Part shown: positions 1-7,613 of the stretch, piece after piece
How the letters are laid out: every line of letters starts with the position of its first letter
Numbering within the stretch: the first letter of the stretch is position 1
Origin: Vibrio tubiashii
GTDB taxonomy: Bacteria; Pseudomonadota; Gammaproteobacteria; Enterobacterales; Vibrionaceae
Length of the DNA stretch: 64,000 nt
Direction: 5' to 3'
Assembly (NCBI GenBank): GCA_000775715.1
Contig: JRWQ01000007.1
Location: 1 to 64,000 of the forward strand
The notes under the pieces: generated by a model
What the model saw: the letters and a program-made list of their open reading frames with translations, nothing else
Database searches by the model: none
Told to the model about the DNA's origin: nothing
Program-made: the position numbers and the translations under genes

Positions 1-173
1 ATCTAGTCGGAACTAATACACTACAGAGGCTGTTGTTGATAGTAATTGATTAAGTGTTCTCATTGCTGAAATTATAATTTGGTATGCGGCAAGTAAACGC
101 TGAGTGAGGGTAGGTACGTTTCACTCTGTTTAGGGAGATTACGAAATCTGACTGGCTCGATTCTAATTTGCGT

Positions 174-368
174 TTATGAACCGTTCTGCACGAGCAAACA
201 GGTTGTCGCACAGTTTTTTTGTTTAGTATACTCTTCAGACCCTTCGGACATAGAGTCAAGAATTTCTTTGGCTTTGTTATATTCTGCGACTATAAGAGAA
301 AACTTCTCCTCAAAGTTGCTTTTTCTTGCCTTGTTATTTGATTTCTTAAATGGTTTTTTCATTTTCAT
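174..368 (-). CDS. Small basic hypothetical protein (64 aa)
   Basis: I do not recognise this protein. The first 50 residues are lysine- and glutamate-rich, predicted helical and without a signal peptide or membrane segment; the last dozen residues change character and contain two cysteines, as if the native end were lost. Its ATG begins one base beyond the stop codon of the small ORF at 370-492, so the two could be translationally coupled. No clear Shine-Dalgarno site is present. The surroundings (1-890) are AT-rich and gene-poor, so it may be a decayed accessory gene. Confidence 0.35.
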   Translation of the reverse strand: MKMKKPFKKSNNKARKSNFEEKFSLIVAEYNKAKEILDSMSEGSEEYTKQKNCATTCLLVQNGS

Positions 369-369
369 C

Positions 370-492
370 TCATAGGTCCCACAACTTCTTTTGTTCTCGT
401 TCTAATAAAATATTTTCTATTCTCTTTCTTATCTCATGGATATTTTCTTTACGTTCAACATTTTCATGACTGTGTACATTTATGTTTTTCAT
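370..492 (-). CDS. Small charged hypothetical protein (40 aa)
   Basis: A 40-codon frame beginning MKNINVHSHENVERK and ending REQKKLWDL. The C-terminal half is an arginine/glutamate-rich amphipathic helix, faintly similar to short envelope-associated proteins of the PA3496 type, but this resemblance is weak and not used for naming. The stop lies one base before the ATG of the 64-residue ORF at 174-368. No strong ribosome binding site is visible. The evidence for it being real is composition and the tight junction with its neighbour. Confidence 0.3.
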   Translation of the reverse strand: MKNINVHSHENVERKENIHEIRKRIENILLEREQKKLWDL

Positions 493-533
493 TTTACGGC
501 TAGCAGTTTTCTTCAAAGAGTAATCTCCGCGAT

Positions 534-743
534 TTAAAAGATACAAAAATGTCCCAAGACCGCATTTTTTGAATCTCTTATTTCTCCGGTATTTTCATAC
601 TCACAAAATGAAAAACTCAAGCTAAGGCAGTTAGTATTTACTCGGGGAAGGATATGACGTTTTAATACGTCGCTATTTAGTTGACTTATGGTCGCTGACC
701 AGGAGGCATCGTTATGATAAAGGTAGTATTTAATCTGGTACAA
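534..743 (-). CDS. Uncertain 69-aa ORF, possibly a gene fragment
   Basis: The frame opens with TTG and has only a distant purine-rich AAGGG upstream. Its composition (many Ser, Tyr and Asn residues, a C-terminal run GEIRDSKNAVLGHF) looks more protein-like than most chance frames, yet no family is recognised. It may be the tail of a lost gene. The stretch 744-840 upstream holds nothing I can identify. Confidence 0.2.
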   Translation of the reverse strand: MYQIKYYLYHNDASWSATISQLNSDVLKRHILPRVNTNCLSLSFSFCEYENTGEIRDSKNAVLGHFCIF

Positions 744-846
744 TTAATCTTTGCCCTTAAGGTGTTTCTTCTCGCGTAGCACATAGTACCAATACTTTTT
801 TCGGTTGTTTGTTCGAATAACTTTACTCCTTAATTAGTGCTAGAAT

Positions 847-884
847 GGTGAGATCTTACCGCCTTTAGGAAGTAAGATCTCACC
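847..884 (-). terminator. Inverted repeat downstream of the cold-shock gene
   Basis: Perfect 13-bp arms (GGTGAGATCTTAC and its complement) are separated by a 12-base loop, beginning 8 bases after the stop of the cold-shock gene. A good U-tract is missing on the exit side, so it is either a weak terminator or an RNA-stabilising 3' hairpin. Confidence 0.5.
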
Positions 885-891
885 GGAATAT

Positions 892-1104
892 CTATAGAAC
901 AGTAACGTTAGCTGCTTGTGGGCCTTTGCCACCTTGCTCTACGTCGAAGGATACTTTTTGTCCATCTGCTAATGTCTTGAAACCATCAGTAGCAATTGAT
1001 CTGAAATGAACAAATACATCAGCACTGCCATTATCTGGGGCAATGAATCCAAAGCCTTTTGTTTCGTTAAACCATTTTACTGAGCCAGTTGTTTTATTTG
1101 ACAT
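892..1104 (-). CDS. CspA-family cold-shock protein
   Basis: A 70-residue single cold-shock domain, the normal family length. The nucleic-acid-binding motifs are intact: the W-F-N segment near residue 11, RNP1-like KGFGFIAP near residues 16-23 and RNP2-like VFVHFRSI near residues 30-37. Members bind single-stranded RNA and DNA in the cytoplasm and act as RNA chaperones in cold or stationary phase. The start is preceded by GAGATATAC. A leader of about 165 bases without any ORF lies upstream, as expected for cold-shock mRNAs whose untranslated region acts as a thermosensor. Vibrio carry several paralogues, so a specific letter (cspA, cspD and so on) is not assigned. Confidence 0.95.
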   Translation of the reverse strand: MSNKTTGSVKWFNETKGFGFIAPDNGSADVFVHFRSIATDGFKTLADGQKVSFDVEQGGKGPQAANVTVL

Positions 1105-1275
1105 GTATATCTCGATAGATTGATTAATAAATAAGAGAGCTACTAAATAAGGAATGAAGAAAAAGGTATCGCAGGGCAGAGATGATGAATCAAATCGAAA
1201 GAGAACTGAGAAGATCTTGAACTAAATAAGTTATCAATAGCTCATTGTTTGAGCTGGATGCTACTATACACGGTA
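1105..1275 (-). promoter_or_regulatory. Long 5' leader and probable promoter of the cold-shock gene
   Basis: No ORF is found between the cold-shock start and about 1275. On the minus strand a TATAGT hexamer lies near 1264-1270 and would start a transcript with a leader of roughly 160 bases, the length typical of cspA-type mRNAs. The -35 region is poorly defined. The rest of the interval to about 1460 is AT-rich and holds nothing recognisable. Confidence 0.45.
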
Positions 1276-1463
1276 TTAACTAAATAGATATTTCTTTATC
1301 TATTTTTAATTATTTTAAATGAGATAGTTAAAAAAGCCTTGAACAGGACCTCTAAAAATCATTCATTAACGTGCCTAAAAACCAGCTTAACACTCGCAGG
1401 CGCGCCGCTGAATAGCCGCTTAAAGTAGAAATTCTGTGGATCCTAATTTTTCATAACTAGTTG

Positions 1464-1493
1464 TTGGCATATGCTAATAATGGGTTGTATAGT
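1464..1493 (+). promoter_or_regulatory. Sigma70-like promoter of the NifX-like gene
   Basis: TTGGCA (1464-1469) and TATAGT (1488-1493) are separated by 18 bases, about 30 bases upstream of the ATG at 1524. Initiation near 1500 would leave a short leader with the AAAGGAG site. Confidence 0.55.
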
Positions 1494-1523
1494 GCTCTCC
1501 TTACACTGATAAAGGAGAACACT

Positions 1524-2027
1524 ATGTTGTTTGCCATTCCCTGCCGCGAATCTTCTCTTTCCAATCACTTTGCCAAAGCTCCTCAGATTATGCTGTGGGA
1601 TAACCAAACCAATGCCAAACGAATTCTCGATCTGCCTAAGTCATCATCGTGTTGTGTCCATAAGCACTTTTGGCGCGAGGTATTGCAAGATAATCAGGTG
1701 CATGCTGTTGTCGTTCGTTCAATTGGCTCGAATATGCTGAGTACACTGTTTAAGCTCAATGTTCGTGTTCTAAGTGCACCGCGTGGGTTCTCTCTAGAGT
1801 GCTTTGATGAAAATCAATTAACTCCAGTTACTCAAATTGAATTTGCTCGGCCGTCAGCGAATAAAAATAAAGCAAACTGTTCAAGTCAGAGTAAAACACG
1901 TTCTGCTGCGATTGGTATGCGAGAAGCATACAGTGCAGGAAGAGTAACAGGCGTTCGAATACTCTCTAGTAAGCTTTCACCACAAACGATGAATCACTTG
2001 GCGAAAGCGTTTAAGTTACTCGACTAG
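1524..2027 (+). CDS. NifX/NifB-type dinitrogenase iron-molybdenum cofactor-binding family protein
   Basis: The ATG at 1524 is chosen because AAAGGAG sits just upstream; an earlier in-frame start lies inside the promoter. The 167-residue product has the RNase H-like NifX fold signature: start MLFAIPC, a conserved S-N-H-F region (residues 13-16), then C43-C44-x-H-K and a central hydrophobic VVVRSIGSNM strand. Family members carry Fe-S or molybdenum-iron clusters, but orphan homologues are common in non-diazotrophs and their function is unsettled. The basic tail after residue 107 is not part of the usual domain. No nitrogenase genes are nearby, so a nitrogen-fixation role is unlikely. It probably forms an operon with the thioesterase downstream. 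Confidence 0.8.
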   Translation: MLFAIPCRESSLSNHFAKAPQIMLWDNQTNAKRILDLPKSSSCCVHKHFWREVLQDNQVHAVVVRSIGSNMLSTLFKLNVRVLSAPRGFSLECFDENQLTPVTQIEFARPSANKNKANCSSQSKTRSAAIGMREAYSAGRVTGVRILSSKLSPQTMNHLAKAFKLLD

Positions 2028-2041
2028 CAAGAGGAAAAATA

Positions 2042-2110
2042 ATGATTTACCTAATCAGCTTTGCGACTTTGTTTACCCCTCTAGACTTGTCGTCTTTTTT
2101 GACCGAGTAG
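2042..2110 (+). CDS. Possible 22-aa hydrophobic small protein or coupling peptide
   Basis: ATG at 2042 has an AGAGGAAAAATA ribosome site and the frame runs 22 codons (MIYLISFATLFTPL...) to a TAG six bases before the thioesterase ATG. The thioesterase itself has no good Shine-Dalgarno sequence, so termination here could feed reinitiation there. Sequence evidence is limited to the ribosome site and geometry. Confidence 0.35.
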   Translation: MIYLISFATLFTPLDLSSFLTE

Positions 2111-2116
2111 TATTGT

Positions 2117-2512
2117 ATGTCTATTCATATTCCTAAAAATCACCAACAATGTGCGGTTTGTTGCCAGCCTTTTTTCAACGATCATAGTGCCATCCGCTTT
2201 GAGTTAACGGCTGACGGAGGTGTAGTGGGGCAAATTGTGCCAACTAAAAAAGTGCAAGGCTATCAAGGTGTCATGCAGGGCGGTGTGATTGCTACATTGC
2301 ACGATGCGGCGATGACTCATTGCCTATTCGCTCGTGATGTTTGCGCTATGACCGCTCGACTTGATGTTCGCTATATCAAGCCAATCCCTCTCAATTCAGT
2401 CATTCAGCTTCAGGCCGATTGCTTAATGAAAAAGAGGGGCGTGTATTTAATGCAGAGTCACATTTTTATCGGTGGGGACTGTTACTCATCTGCTGAGGCT
2501 AAGTTTATGTAA
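2117..2512 (+). CDS. PaaI-family hotdog-fold thioesterase
   Basis: A 131-residue single hotdog domain, the normal length. The central QGGVIATLHDAAMT segment matches the helix motif of PaaI-type acyl-CoA thioesterases (HGG-x-x-x-x-x-D-x-x), with Gln in the position often held by His. The N-terminus has a C-x-x-C pair (QCAVCCQPFF). Such enzymes hydrolyse acyl- or aryl-CoA thioesters in the cytoplasm; the substrate here cannot be read from sequence. It follows the NifX-like gene on the same strand and may be cotranslated with the short ORF just upstream. Confidence 0.85.
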   Translation: MSIHIPKNHQQCAVCCQPFFNDHSAIRFELTADGGVVGQIVPTKKVQGYQGVMQGGVIATLHDAAMTHCLFARDVCAMTARLDVRYIKPIPLNSVIQLQADCLMKKRGVYLMQSHIFIGGDCYSSAEAKFM

Positions 2513-2732
2513 CACCTCAGACATCTTTGAGATGCTTGTAATCGTGTTGTAAGACAACACAGTTCTAAACCTCAATGTGACTACTCAAATAGCATTCCGT
2601 GGCTGGCGAAACGCATCCATCAGCGGTAAACAAAAATAGATATCAACTATTGAATTGATAAGGACAATCGCTTTTTTCAATTAATGTTTTTTCAATAGAA
2701 TTTGATTATCGAAGTTTACATGGGTAGATGTG

Positions 2733-3608
2733 ATGGAAAATAAAGCTTTAGTTGTTGAAGGCGGAGCGATGCGCGGTATTTTTGCAGCGGGTGTTCTGGA
2801 TGCTTTTATGCAGGAAGAGTACAACCCTTTCCAGTTCGCAATCGGGGCTTCTGCGGGGGCATCTAATTTGCTTGGTTATTTATCTAAACAACCAAAGCGC
2901 AGTTACCAAATAATTACTGACCTTGCCACATCGAAAGATTTTTACAACCCTGTACGGTTCATGAAAGGTGGACACCTAACAGATGTGAAATGGCTTAGTG
3001 AAACCTCATTACAACAATACCCACTCCATCTGAATGAGTTACTTAGTAACATTCCATTGTATTCAGCGGTGACTGATATTAACACTGGAGCGGCCAATTA
3101 CTTTAAAGTCACACAAGACAATCTACTCAATGTAATCGAAGCAACCACAGCATTACCCGTAGCCTATCGAGAGACACCTTGTTTTTCGGGTAGTTGCTTT
3201 ACTGATGGTGCGGTAGCCGACTCAATTCCTGTAAAGGAAGCTTATAGACAAGGAGCGCGAGACATCACAGTGATATTGTCTCATCCAATAAGCTATTCAA
3301 TGCCTGAATCGAGAGGTCACTGGTTAATGAAACGGTTGCTGTCAGACAACCCTGTAATTGCTCAGACACTAAAAACGCGAGCAAGCCGATATAATCAAGC
3401 TCTAGAATTCATTCGCTTTCCACCAATGGATGCCAAAGTGCGAGTTATTGCTCCGCCGGCTGATTTCCCAGTGAAGCGTCTATCTCGTCAACGTGCAGTT
3501 TTGGAAACGGGCTATCAGATGGGCGTTGATGCTGGAATCGATCACTTAGCAAATTTGAAAGGCGCACTGCGATTTACTGTAGAAGAGTGCTCGGCCTGCT
3601 ATGCATAG
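2733..3608 (+). CDS. Patatin-like phospholipase (YjjU/RssA type)
   Basis: A 291-residue protein from ATG 2733 (a GTG one codon earlier is possible). It has the full patatin layout: oxyanion loop GGAMRG (residues 10-15), nucleophile Ser40 in GASAG, and Asp158 in the DGA motif completing the Ser-Asp dyad. No signal peptide is present, so it is probably cytoplasmic or membrane-peripheral. The family hydrolyses acyl esters of phospholipids or lysophospholipids; the natural substrate of YjjU-type members is not settled. The C-terminal part (residues 200-291) resembles the DUF6363-like extension of YjjU homologues. It is monocistronic, with about 200 bases of unremarkable sequence on either side. 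Confidence 0.88.
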   Translation: MENKALVVEGGAMRGIFAAGVLDAFMQEEYNPFQFAIGASAGASNLLGYLSKQPKRSYQIITDLATSKDFYNPVRFMKGGHLTDVKWLSETSLQQYPLHLNELLSNIPLYSAVTDINTGAANYFKVTQDNLLNVIEATTALPVAYRETPCFSGSCFTDGAVADSIPVKEAYRQGARDITVILSHPISYSMPESRGHWLMKRLLSDNPVIAQTLKTRASRYNQALEFIRFPPMDAKVRVIAPPADFPVKRLSRQRAVLETGYQMGVDAGIDHLANLKGALRFTVEECSACYA

Positions 3609-3880
3609 CAAGGAAGTACATTCGTGTGTTTGTGGCATTCACTAGGATATTTTAAGGTCAATTTGCCCACACTGTTTAACCGTTAAGCAGTAAACAGAGT
3701 ACCCGTTTTAGGTCCATTCCCCATGACACAAACTGCTCATATTGCCCTTTAATTTCATAGATAATTGAACTCACCCACATAGTTAGAACAAGGTTTGTGA
3801 GCCTTTCTGTTTCAAGTAATTATCTAACTCTACGTGGTGCTCTAGTTATTAATCAAGAGCTTGTGATCAAAGGGAAAGAT

Positions 3881-5020
3881 ATGAAGTTAACGCCAGCGAT
3901 AATTGCAGTTGCTCTGCTGATAGGGTGTACCAATCAAGCCCAAACAGGGCAAAGTGCCCCCAACGTTTTGGGCAAGCACTACTACACCGACTTGTATGGT
4001 TGGAACCAGAGTGCTGGCTTGTCGCATTCATTTCTTGGTCGTGGCATAAATATGGGCAACTACCTTGAATCTCCTTCTTACGAAGGGGAGTGGAACAATA
4101 ATGTAAAAATAATGCTGGCTGACTTTGAGAGAATTAAAGCCGCTGGCTTTGCAAGTGTTCGAATCCCTGTTCGATGGAATGCCCATGCGTTAGATGTTCC
4201 GCCATACTCTATTGAGAAAGCTTTTCTTAATAGAGTAAAAGTTGTGGTCGATCAAGCAATGGCGAGTGATCTCAAAGTGGTTATTAATACTCATCATTAT
4301 AACGAGTTGTTCTACGAGAAAGGACGTTTTTCACATCACAGAGAGAGGCTAAATGCATTATGGGCTCAAGTGGCGAAAGCCTTTCCGTTAGAGCAATACT
4401 CAGAAGATCAGTTAGTGTTCGAGTTGCTTAACGAACCACACGCAGAAGTAGATTCAAAGCGCTGGAATCTGTTAATCCAAGACTTAACAACCCTGATATG
4501 GGATGACTTGGCAAGCAGCCAAAACAACGCAACGGGTCAGCGTAAATTGATGATTGGCACTGCGGAGTGGGGCGGGCCTTTTGCCTTACCTGAGTTAGTT
4601 TTGCCCAAGTCAGTGAATGCCGACAATACCATTATTACCGTCCACTTTTATGAGCCGTTTAAGTTTACTCATCAAGGAGCCGAGTGGGTTGATGGGGCGG
4701 ACAAATGGACGGATACGCGTTGGTATGGAAGCGAGAAAGAGAAGAAAACCTTATATGGCTTCTTAGACGCAGTGTCGAAATGGAATGGCAAGCCAAATAG
4801 AGGTTTTGAGATCAATATTGGTGAGTTTGGTGTTTACAGCAAGTCCTCAAAACCTGAAGACCAAACAGCCTGGACGGCATTTATTGCAAGGGAGGCCGAG
4901 AGTCGAGGTTTCAGTTGGCATTATTGGGAATATAGCGCGGGTTTTGGTGCATACGATAAAAGCGCACAATCATGGCGAGAGCCGATAATCCGCGGTTTGA
5001 TACCTTCTGAGTCAAAGTAA
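3881..5020 (+). CDS. Glycoside hydrolase family 5 (cellulase-like) lipoprotein
   Basis: The start at 3881 follows AAAGGGAAAGAT and gives a short lipoprotein signal with lipobox LLIGC, the acylated cysteine being residue 16. A GTG-initiated longer form is less likely because it would bury this signal. The mature domain shows the GH5 marks: RGINMGN near residue 54, VRIPVRW near 93, INTHHY near 135, acid/base Glu185 in LLNEPH, HFYEPF near 255, and nucleophile Glu315 in NIGEFG. It should cleave beta-glucans or related beta-linked polysaccharides at the cell envelope. There is no carbohydrate-binding module. It stands alone and converges on trmY. About 270 bases upstream (3609-3880) show no other feature. 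Confidence 0.88.
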   Translation: MKLTPAIIAVALLIGCTNQAQTGQSAPNVLGKHYYTDLYGWNQSAGLSHSFLGRGINMGNYLESPSYEGEWNNNVKIMLADFERIKAAGFASVRIPVRWNAHALDVPPYSIEKAFLNRVKVVVDQAMASDLKVVINTHHYNELFYEKGRFSHHRERLNALWAQVAKAFPLEQYSEDQLVFELLNEPHAEVDSKRWNLLIQDLTTLIWDDLASSQNNATGQRKLMIGTAEWGGPFALPELVLPKSVNADNTIITVHFYEPFKFTHQGAEWVDGADKWTDTRWYGSEKEKKTLYGFLDAVSKWNGKPNRGFEINIGEFGVYSKSSKPEDQTAWTAFIAREAESRGFSWHYWEYSAGFGAYDKSAQSWREPIIRGLIPSESK

Positions 5021-5041
5021 CAATGTTACGCCCAACTGAAA

Positions 5042-5061
5042 AGAGCCGCAGTGGCGGCTCT
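5042..5061 (-). terminator. Terminator between GH5 and trmY
   Basis: Arms AGAGCCGC and GCGGCTCT flank a four-base loop. On the minus strand the stem is followed by TTTTC, so it mainly terminates the trmY transcript; it can also serve the converging GH5 gene. Confidence 0.7.
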
Positions 5062-5084
5062 GAGTGTTGATGACCTTACAAGTG

Positions 5085-5687
5085 TTACAAGCCTCGACGA
5101 TCAAACTCATTGTTGATAAGCACAATACATTGTGAGGCAAACAGCATCTGAGGCCCGAGACTGATTTTATTCGTCCCTAATCGCTTGAGACTATTCCAAC
5201 TCTTTTTCGGCATTGGGATATGGTCAGTTAGGATAAAACAAGCACTGCCGCTAAATGGTTCGTCACGAATATCAGTGCCTTTTTTGTCCAGCAGATAAAG
5301 CGGGTAGTCTTCGGCTAAGCGCTGAACCAGTTTTTCAAAGCTGATAGTTTCAACACTTAAACCGTCTGCAACGTTTCTTAGCTCTTCTTTCTTCATACCC
5401 ATAGAGCCTTCTAGCGCTTTAGTAATTAACGCAATCAACGCAGATTCATGAAAGCCGCCAATGTTAGTCAGCAGAGACGATTCTAAGCGCACTGTACGAG
5501 AAAAGTCTGAGGTACTTTCCAATACTAAATAAACAGTCACATCATCACGATGAGATTGGGCGGTAAAAATCGCATTCATTAGTACATGGGCAAGAATCTC
5601 GGAATGCGCATCAGATCCCACCCCGTCAAGGAAGGTTTTAGGATCTGTCGATGCGGCGCGAGCGCGAATCACAAAAGCTCTGTTCAT
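5085..5687 (-). CDS. trmY: TrmY-family tRNA pseudouridine-54 N1-methyltransferase homologue
   Basis: A 200-residue SPOUT-class protein matching the TrmY (former DUF358/UPF0217) family over its whole length: N-terminal RAFVIRARAAS, the GVGSDAHSEILAHVLMNAIF segment and a C-terminal knot region with CFILTDHIPMP and ISLGPQMLFASQCIV. In archaea TrmY methylates N1 of pseudouridine 54 in the T-loop of tRNA using S-adenosylmethionine. Bacteria normally have ribothymidine at position 54, so the substrate of bacterial homologues is unclear. No neighbouring gene suggests a pathway; its terminator separates it from the GH5 gene. Confidence 0.85.
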   Translation of the reverse strand: MNRAFVIRARAASTDPKTFLDGVGSDAHSEILAHVLMNAIFTAQSHRDDVTVYLVLESTSDFSRTVRLESSLLTNIGGFHESALIALITKALEGSMGMKKEELRNVADGLSVETISFEKLVQRLAEDYPLYLLDKKGTDIRDEPFSGSACFILTDHIPMPKKSWNSLKRLGTNKISLGPQMLFASQCIVLINNEFDRRGL

Positions 5688-5808
5688 AATTAGTCACTAA
5701 TTCGAAAATTTCCCTTTATATAACGGATGTGCAGCGCCGTGTCTATTTATGATTTGTTTAGTGCCCGTTTTCATTCCAAGTTTGCTCAGTATGGAAATAC
5801 GCTAAGTA

Positions 5809-5958
5809 CTACTTTTTTGGCTCAGCCGTTAAATTGTGTTCAGCTAGCACTTCTTTGAGCGCGAACATGCCGTTCAACGCGGATGGGAACCCTGCATAAA
5901 CCGACATTTGGAGGATGACTTCTTTGAGTTCGTCGGCTGTACAACCAACGTTGAGCGT
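5809..5958 (-). pseudogene. C-terminal remnant of a carboxymuconolactone decarboxylase-family gene
   Basis: The 49-codon open stretch encodes [17 protein letters not shown], then [18 protein letters not shown], which is the typical C-terminus of carboxymuconolactone decarboxylase/AhpD-like proteins. An in-frame TGA stands two codons before it (5962-5964) and no start codon is available, so the N-terminal half, including the catalytic region, is gone. It lies immediately downstream of the HAD gene, whose 3' end may have replaced the missing part. Confidence 0.8.
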
Positions 5959-5966
5959 CGTTCACT

Positions 5967-6629
5967 TTATGAACTCCAGTGCAATATGGTCCAATTGCGC
6001 TCTGCTCCGATGGGCCTTAAACGAGGGCATGGATTAACCAGGTAGGTATGGTCAGCATACTCGCACAATGGTAAGTCATTAATGGAATCGGTAAAAAAGT
6101 GAATCTCCGAATAGGATTGTGCCGTTTGTTGAAACCACTGTTTAAGTCGAGTGACCTTACCTTCACGGTAAGTCGCTATGCCATCTATTTGGGATCTATA
6201 GCATGCTTGTTCTTCGACCAGATCGATACCCAATGCGTTTTTAATACCTAAATGACGTGCGATAACCTCAACTAAAAAAGTCACGCTAGCGGAAACTACA
6301 ACCATATCCACTTCTTGCTGTATTAGCTTGTTAATCAGAGACTTAGATTGCTGGAACTGCGTAGATAGGATATAACGCTGCACACACTCTTCAACTAAGT
6401 CATTCACTTGTGTTTTTGGCATAGTCGCAAGCGGCGCTAAAGAAAAATCTAAGTAGCGCTGTATGTCTAACTTTCCTTCTGCGTAGAGGTTCATCAAGCG
6501 CCGGTCTTCATCAATAAAGTTAGGATCGGTTACTATGCCTTTTTCGACTAAAAATTCATTCCAGATCATAGAGCAATCAGCGTTAATTAGCGTTTCATCC
6601 AAGTCAAAAACGTATAAGGGTTTAAACAT
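5967..6629 (-). CDS. HAD superfamily (SerB/HAD-IB type) phosphatase
   Basis: The ATG at 6629 is preferred over one four codons earlier because GGAGAG lies between them. The 220-residue product has motif I DLDETL (nucleophile Asp and acid Asp), motif II VVSASVTF, and motif IV FTDSINDLPL, with an alpha-helical cap between motifs I and II as in phosphoserine-phosphatase-like HAD-IB enzymes. It should hydrolyse a small phosphomonoester in the cytoplasm; the substrate is unknown. It lies 15 bases downstream of the EamA permease and is surely cotranscribed with it. The AEP locus is next door, but no functional link can be shown. Confidence 0.85.
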   Translation of the reverse strand: MFKPLYVFDLDETLINADCSMIWNEFLVEKGIVTDPNFIDEDRRLMNLYAEGKLDIQRYLDFSLAPLATMPKTQVNDLVEECVQRYILSTQFQQSKSLINKLIQQEVDMVVVSASVTFLVEVIARHLGIKNALGIDLVEEQACYRSQIDGIATYREGKVTRLKQWFQQTAQSYSEIHFFTDSINDLPLCEYADHTYLVNPCPRLRPIGAERNWTILHWSS

Positions 6630-6644
6630 TGTTCTCTCCATTTC

Positions 6645-7547
6645 TCATTTCAGAGCTTGAATTAAGCCAGCTATCACTAAGGTGACTCCGACAGTTCGAG
6701 TTAAGTACCACTTCTCTCTCAAGAAATAAATGCCCATAAATAATCCAAATACGATACTGATCTGGCGCAATGCCACAACTAGACTAACGTTGTCTGTCAT
6801 GGTCATAGCAAACAGTACCAAGCCGTAGGTCGATGCCATCATTATTCCTGCCATGCTGGCTGATTTTCGAATCCGCCAAGCCGTTTTGATTTCATCTCGT
6901 TTGCCGGTCATTAAACACCACGCAAGAGTAGGGATACCTATCGCCCAAAATTGCACACCCAGGTAGAAAATAGCGCTGTATTGGTCATTCAAGAGCTCTG
7001 ACGCTTGTTTTGTGAGCAACCTCAGGGCTTCTTTGTCTATTACTGAGTAGCCCGCTGTGCCTATCGCAGCAATCAATGCCCAAAATACCCCGACATTCAA
7101 ATAAGAACTCAACGCTATTTGTCGAAAGTTGGTCAATGGCACTAGCATGCAGCCGAGAGTAATCAACAGGAAGCCAAGCCACTGATGACTGGATAACTCA
7201 TGCCCCAAAGCGACACTGATTGCACCAACCATCATCACAGGCAGTGCTCGAGCAATCGGATAGACCACGCCAACGTCAGCGTATTTATAAGCGATAATCA
7301 ATCCGACCAAGTACACGATTTGTGAAATGCCGCTAATGAACAGTAATCCCCAAAACTCACTCGGTAGCGAAGTCCAGCCAATGTTTGCTAAATACAAAAT
7401 TAAATAAGGGCTAAGAATGGCACATGCTGAAAAACTGGATGCTAGGGTAAATGCGAGGCCAGAACTTGAGTTGTTTTTGCCAAGAATGTTCCAGCCTGCA
7501 TGAAGAACAGCAGAGAATACGACGAGACTAATCGCCAACAAATCCAT
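6645..7547 (-). CDS. EamA/DMT-superfamily permease
   Basis: A 300-residue protein with ten predicted transmembrane helices in two EamA repeats, starting MDLLAISLVVFSAVLHAGWNILG. The AGWN segment in helix 1 and the C-terminal FLREKWYLTRTVGVTLVIAGL are characteristic of drug/metabolite transporter family exporters or importers. Substrate cannot be predicted. It opens a two-gene operon with the HAD phosphatase. A terminator after phnR separates it from the AEP operon, so it is probably an independent unit. Confidence 0.85.
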   Translation of the reverse strand: MDLLAISLVVFSAVLHAGWNILGKNNSSSGLAFTLASSFSACAILSPYLILYLANIGWTSLPSEFWGLLFISGISQIVYLVGLIIAYKYADVGVVYPIARALPVMMVGAISVALGHELSSHQWLGFLLITLGCMLVPLTNFRQIALSSYLNVGVFWALIAAIGTAGYSVIDKEALRLLTKQASELLNDQYSAIFYLGVQFWAIGIPTLAWCLMTGKRDEIKTAWRIRKSASMAGIMMASTYGLVLFAMTMTDNVSLVVALRQISIVFGLFMGIYFLREKWYLTRTVGVTLVIAGLIQALK

Positions 7548-7575
7548 GTCAATCTACCTGTCTGATTAAAATTAC

Positions 7576-7592
7576 GGCTCCGAGATGGAGCC
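7576..7592 (-). terminator. Terminator after phnR
   Basis: GGCTCC and GGAGCC flank five bases; on the minus strand the hairpin is followed by GTAATTTTAATC. It ends the phnT-phnUV-phnR transcript before the EamA gene. Confidence 0.6.
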
Positions 7593-7613
7593 TGAGATGA
7601 TGAGAACAGCTAT

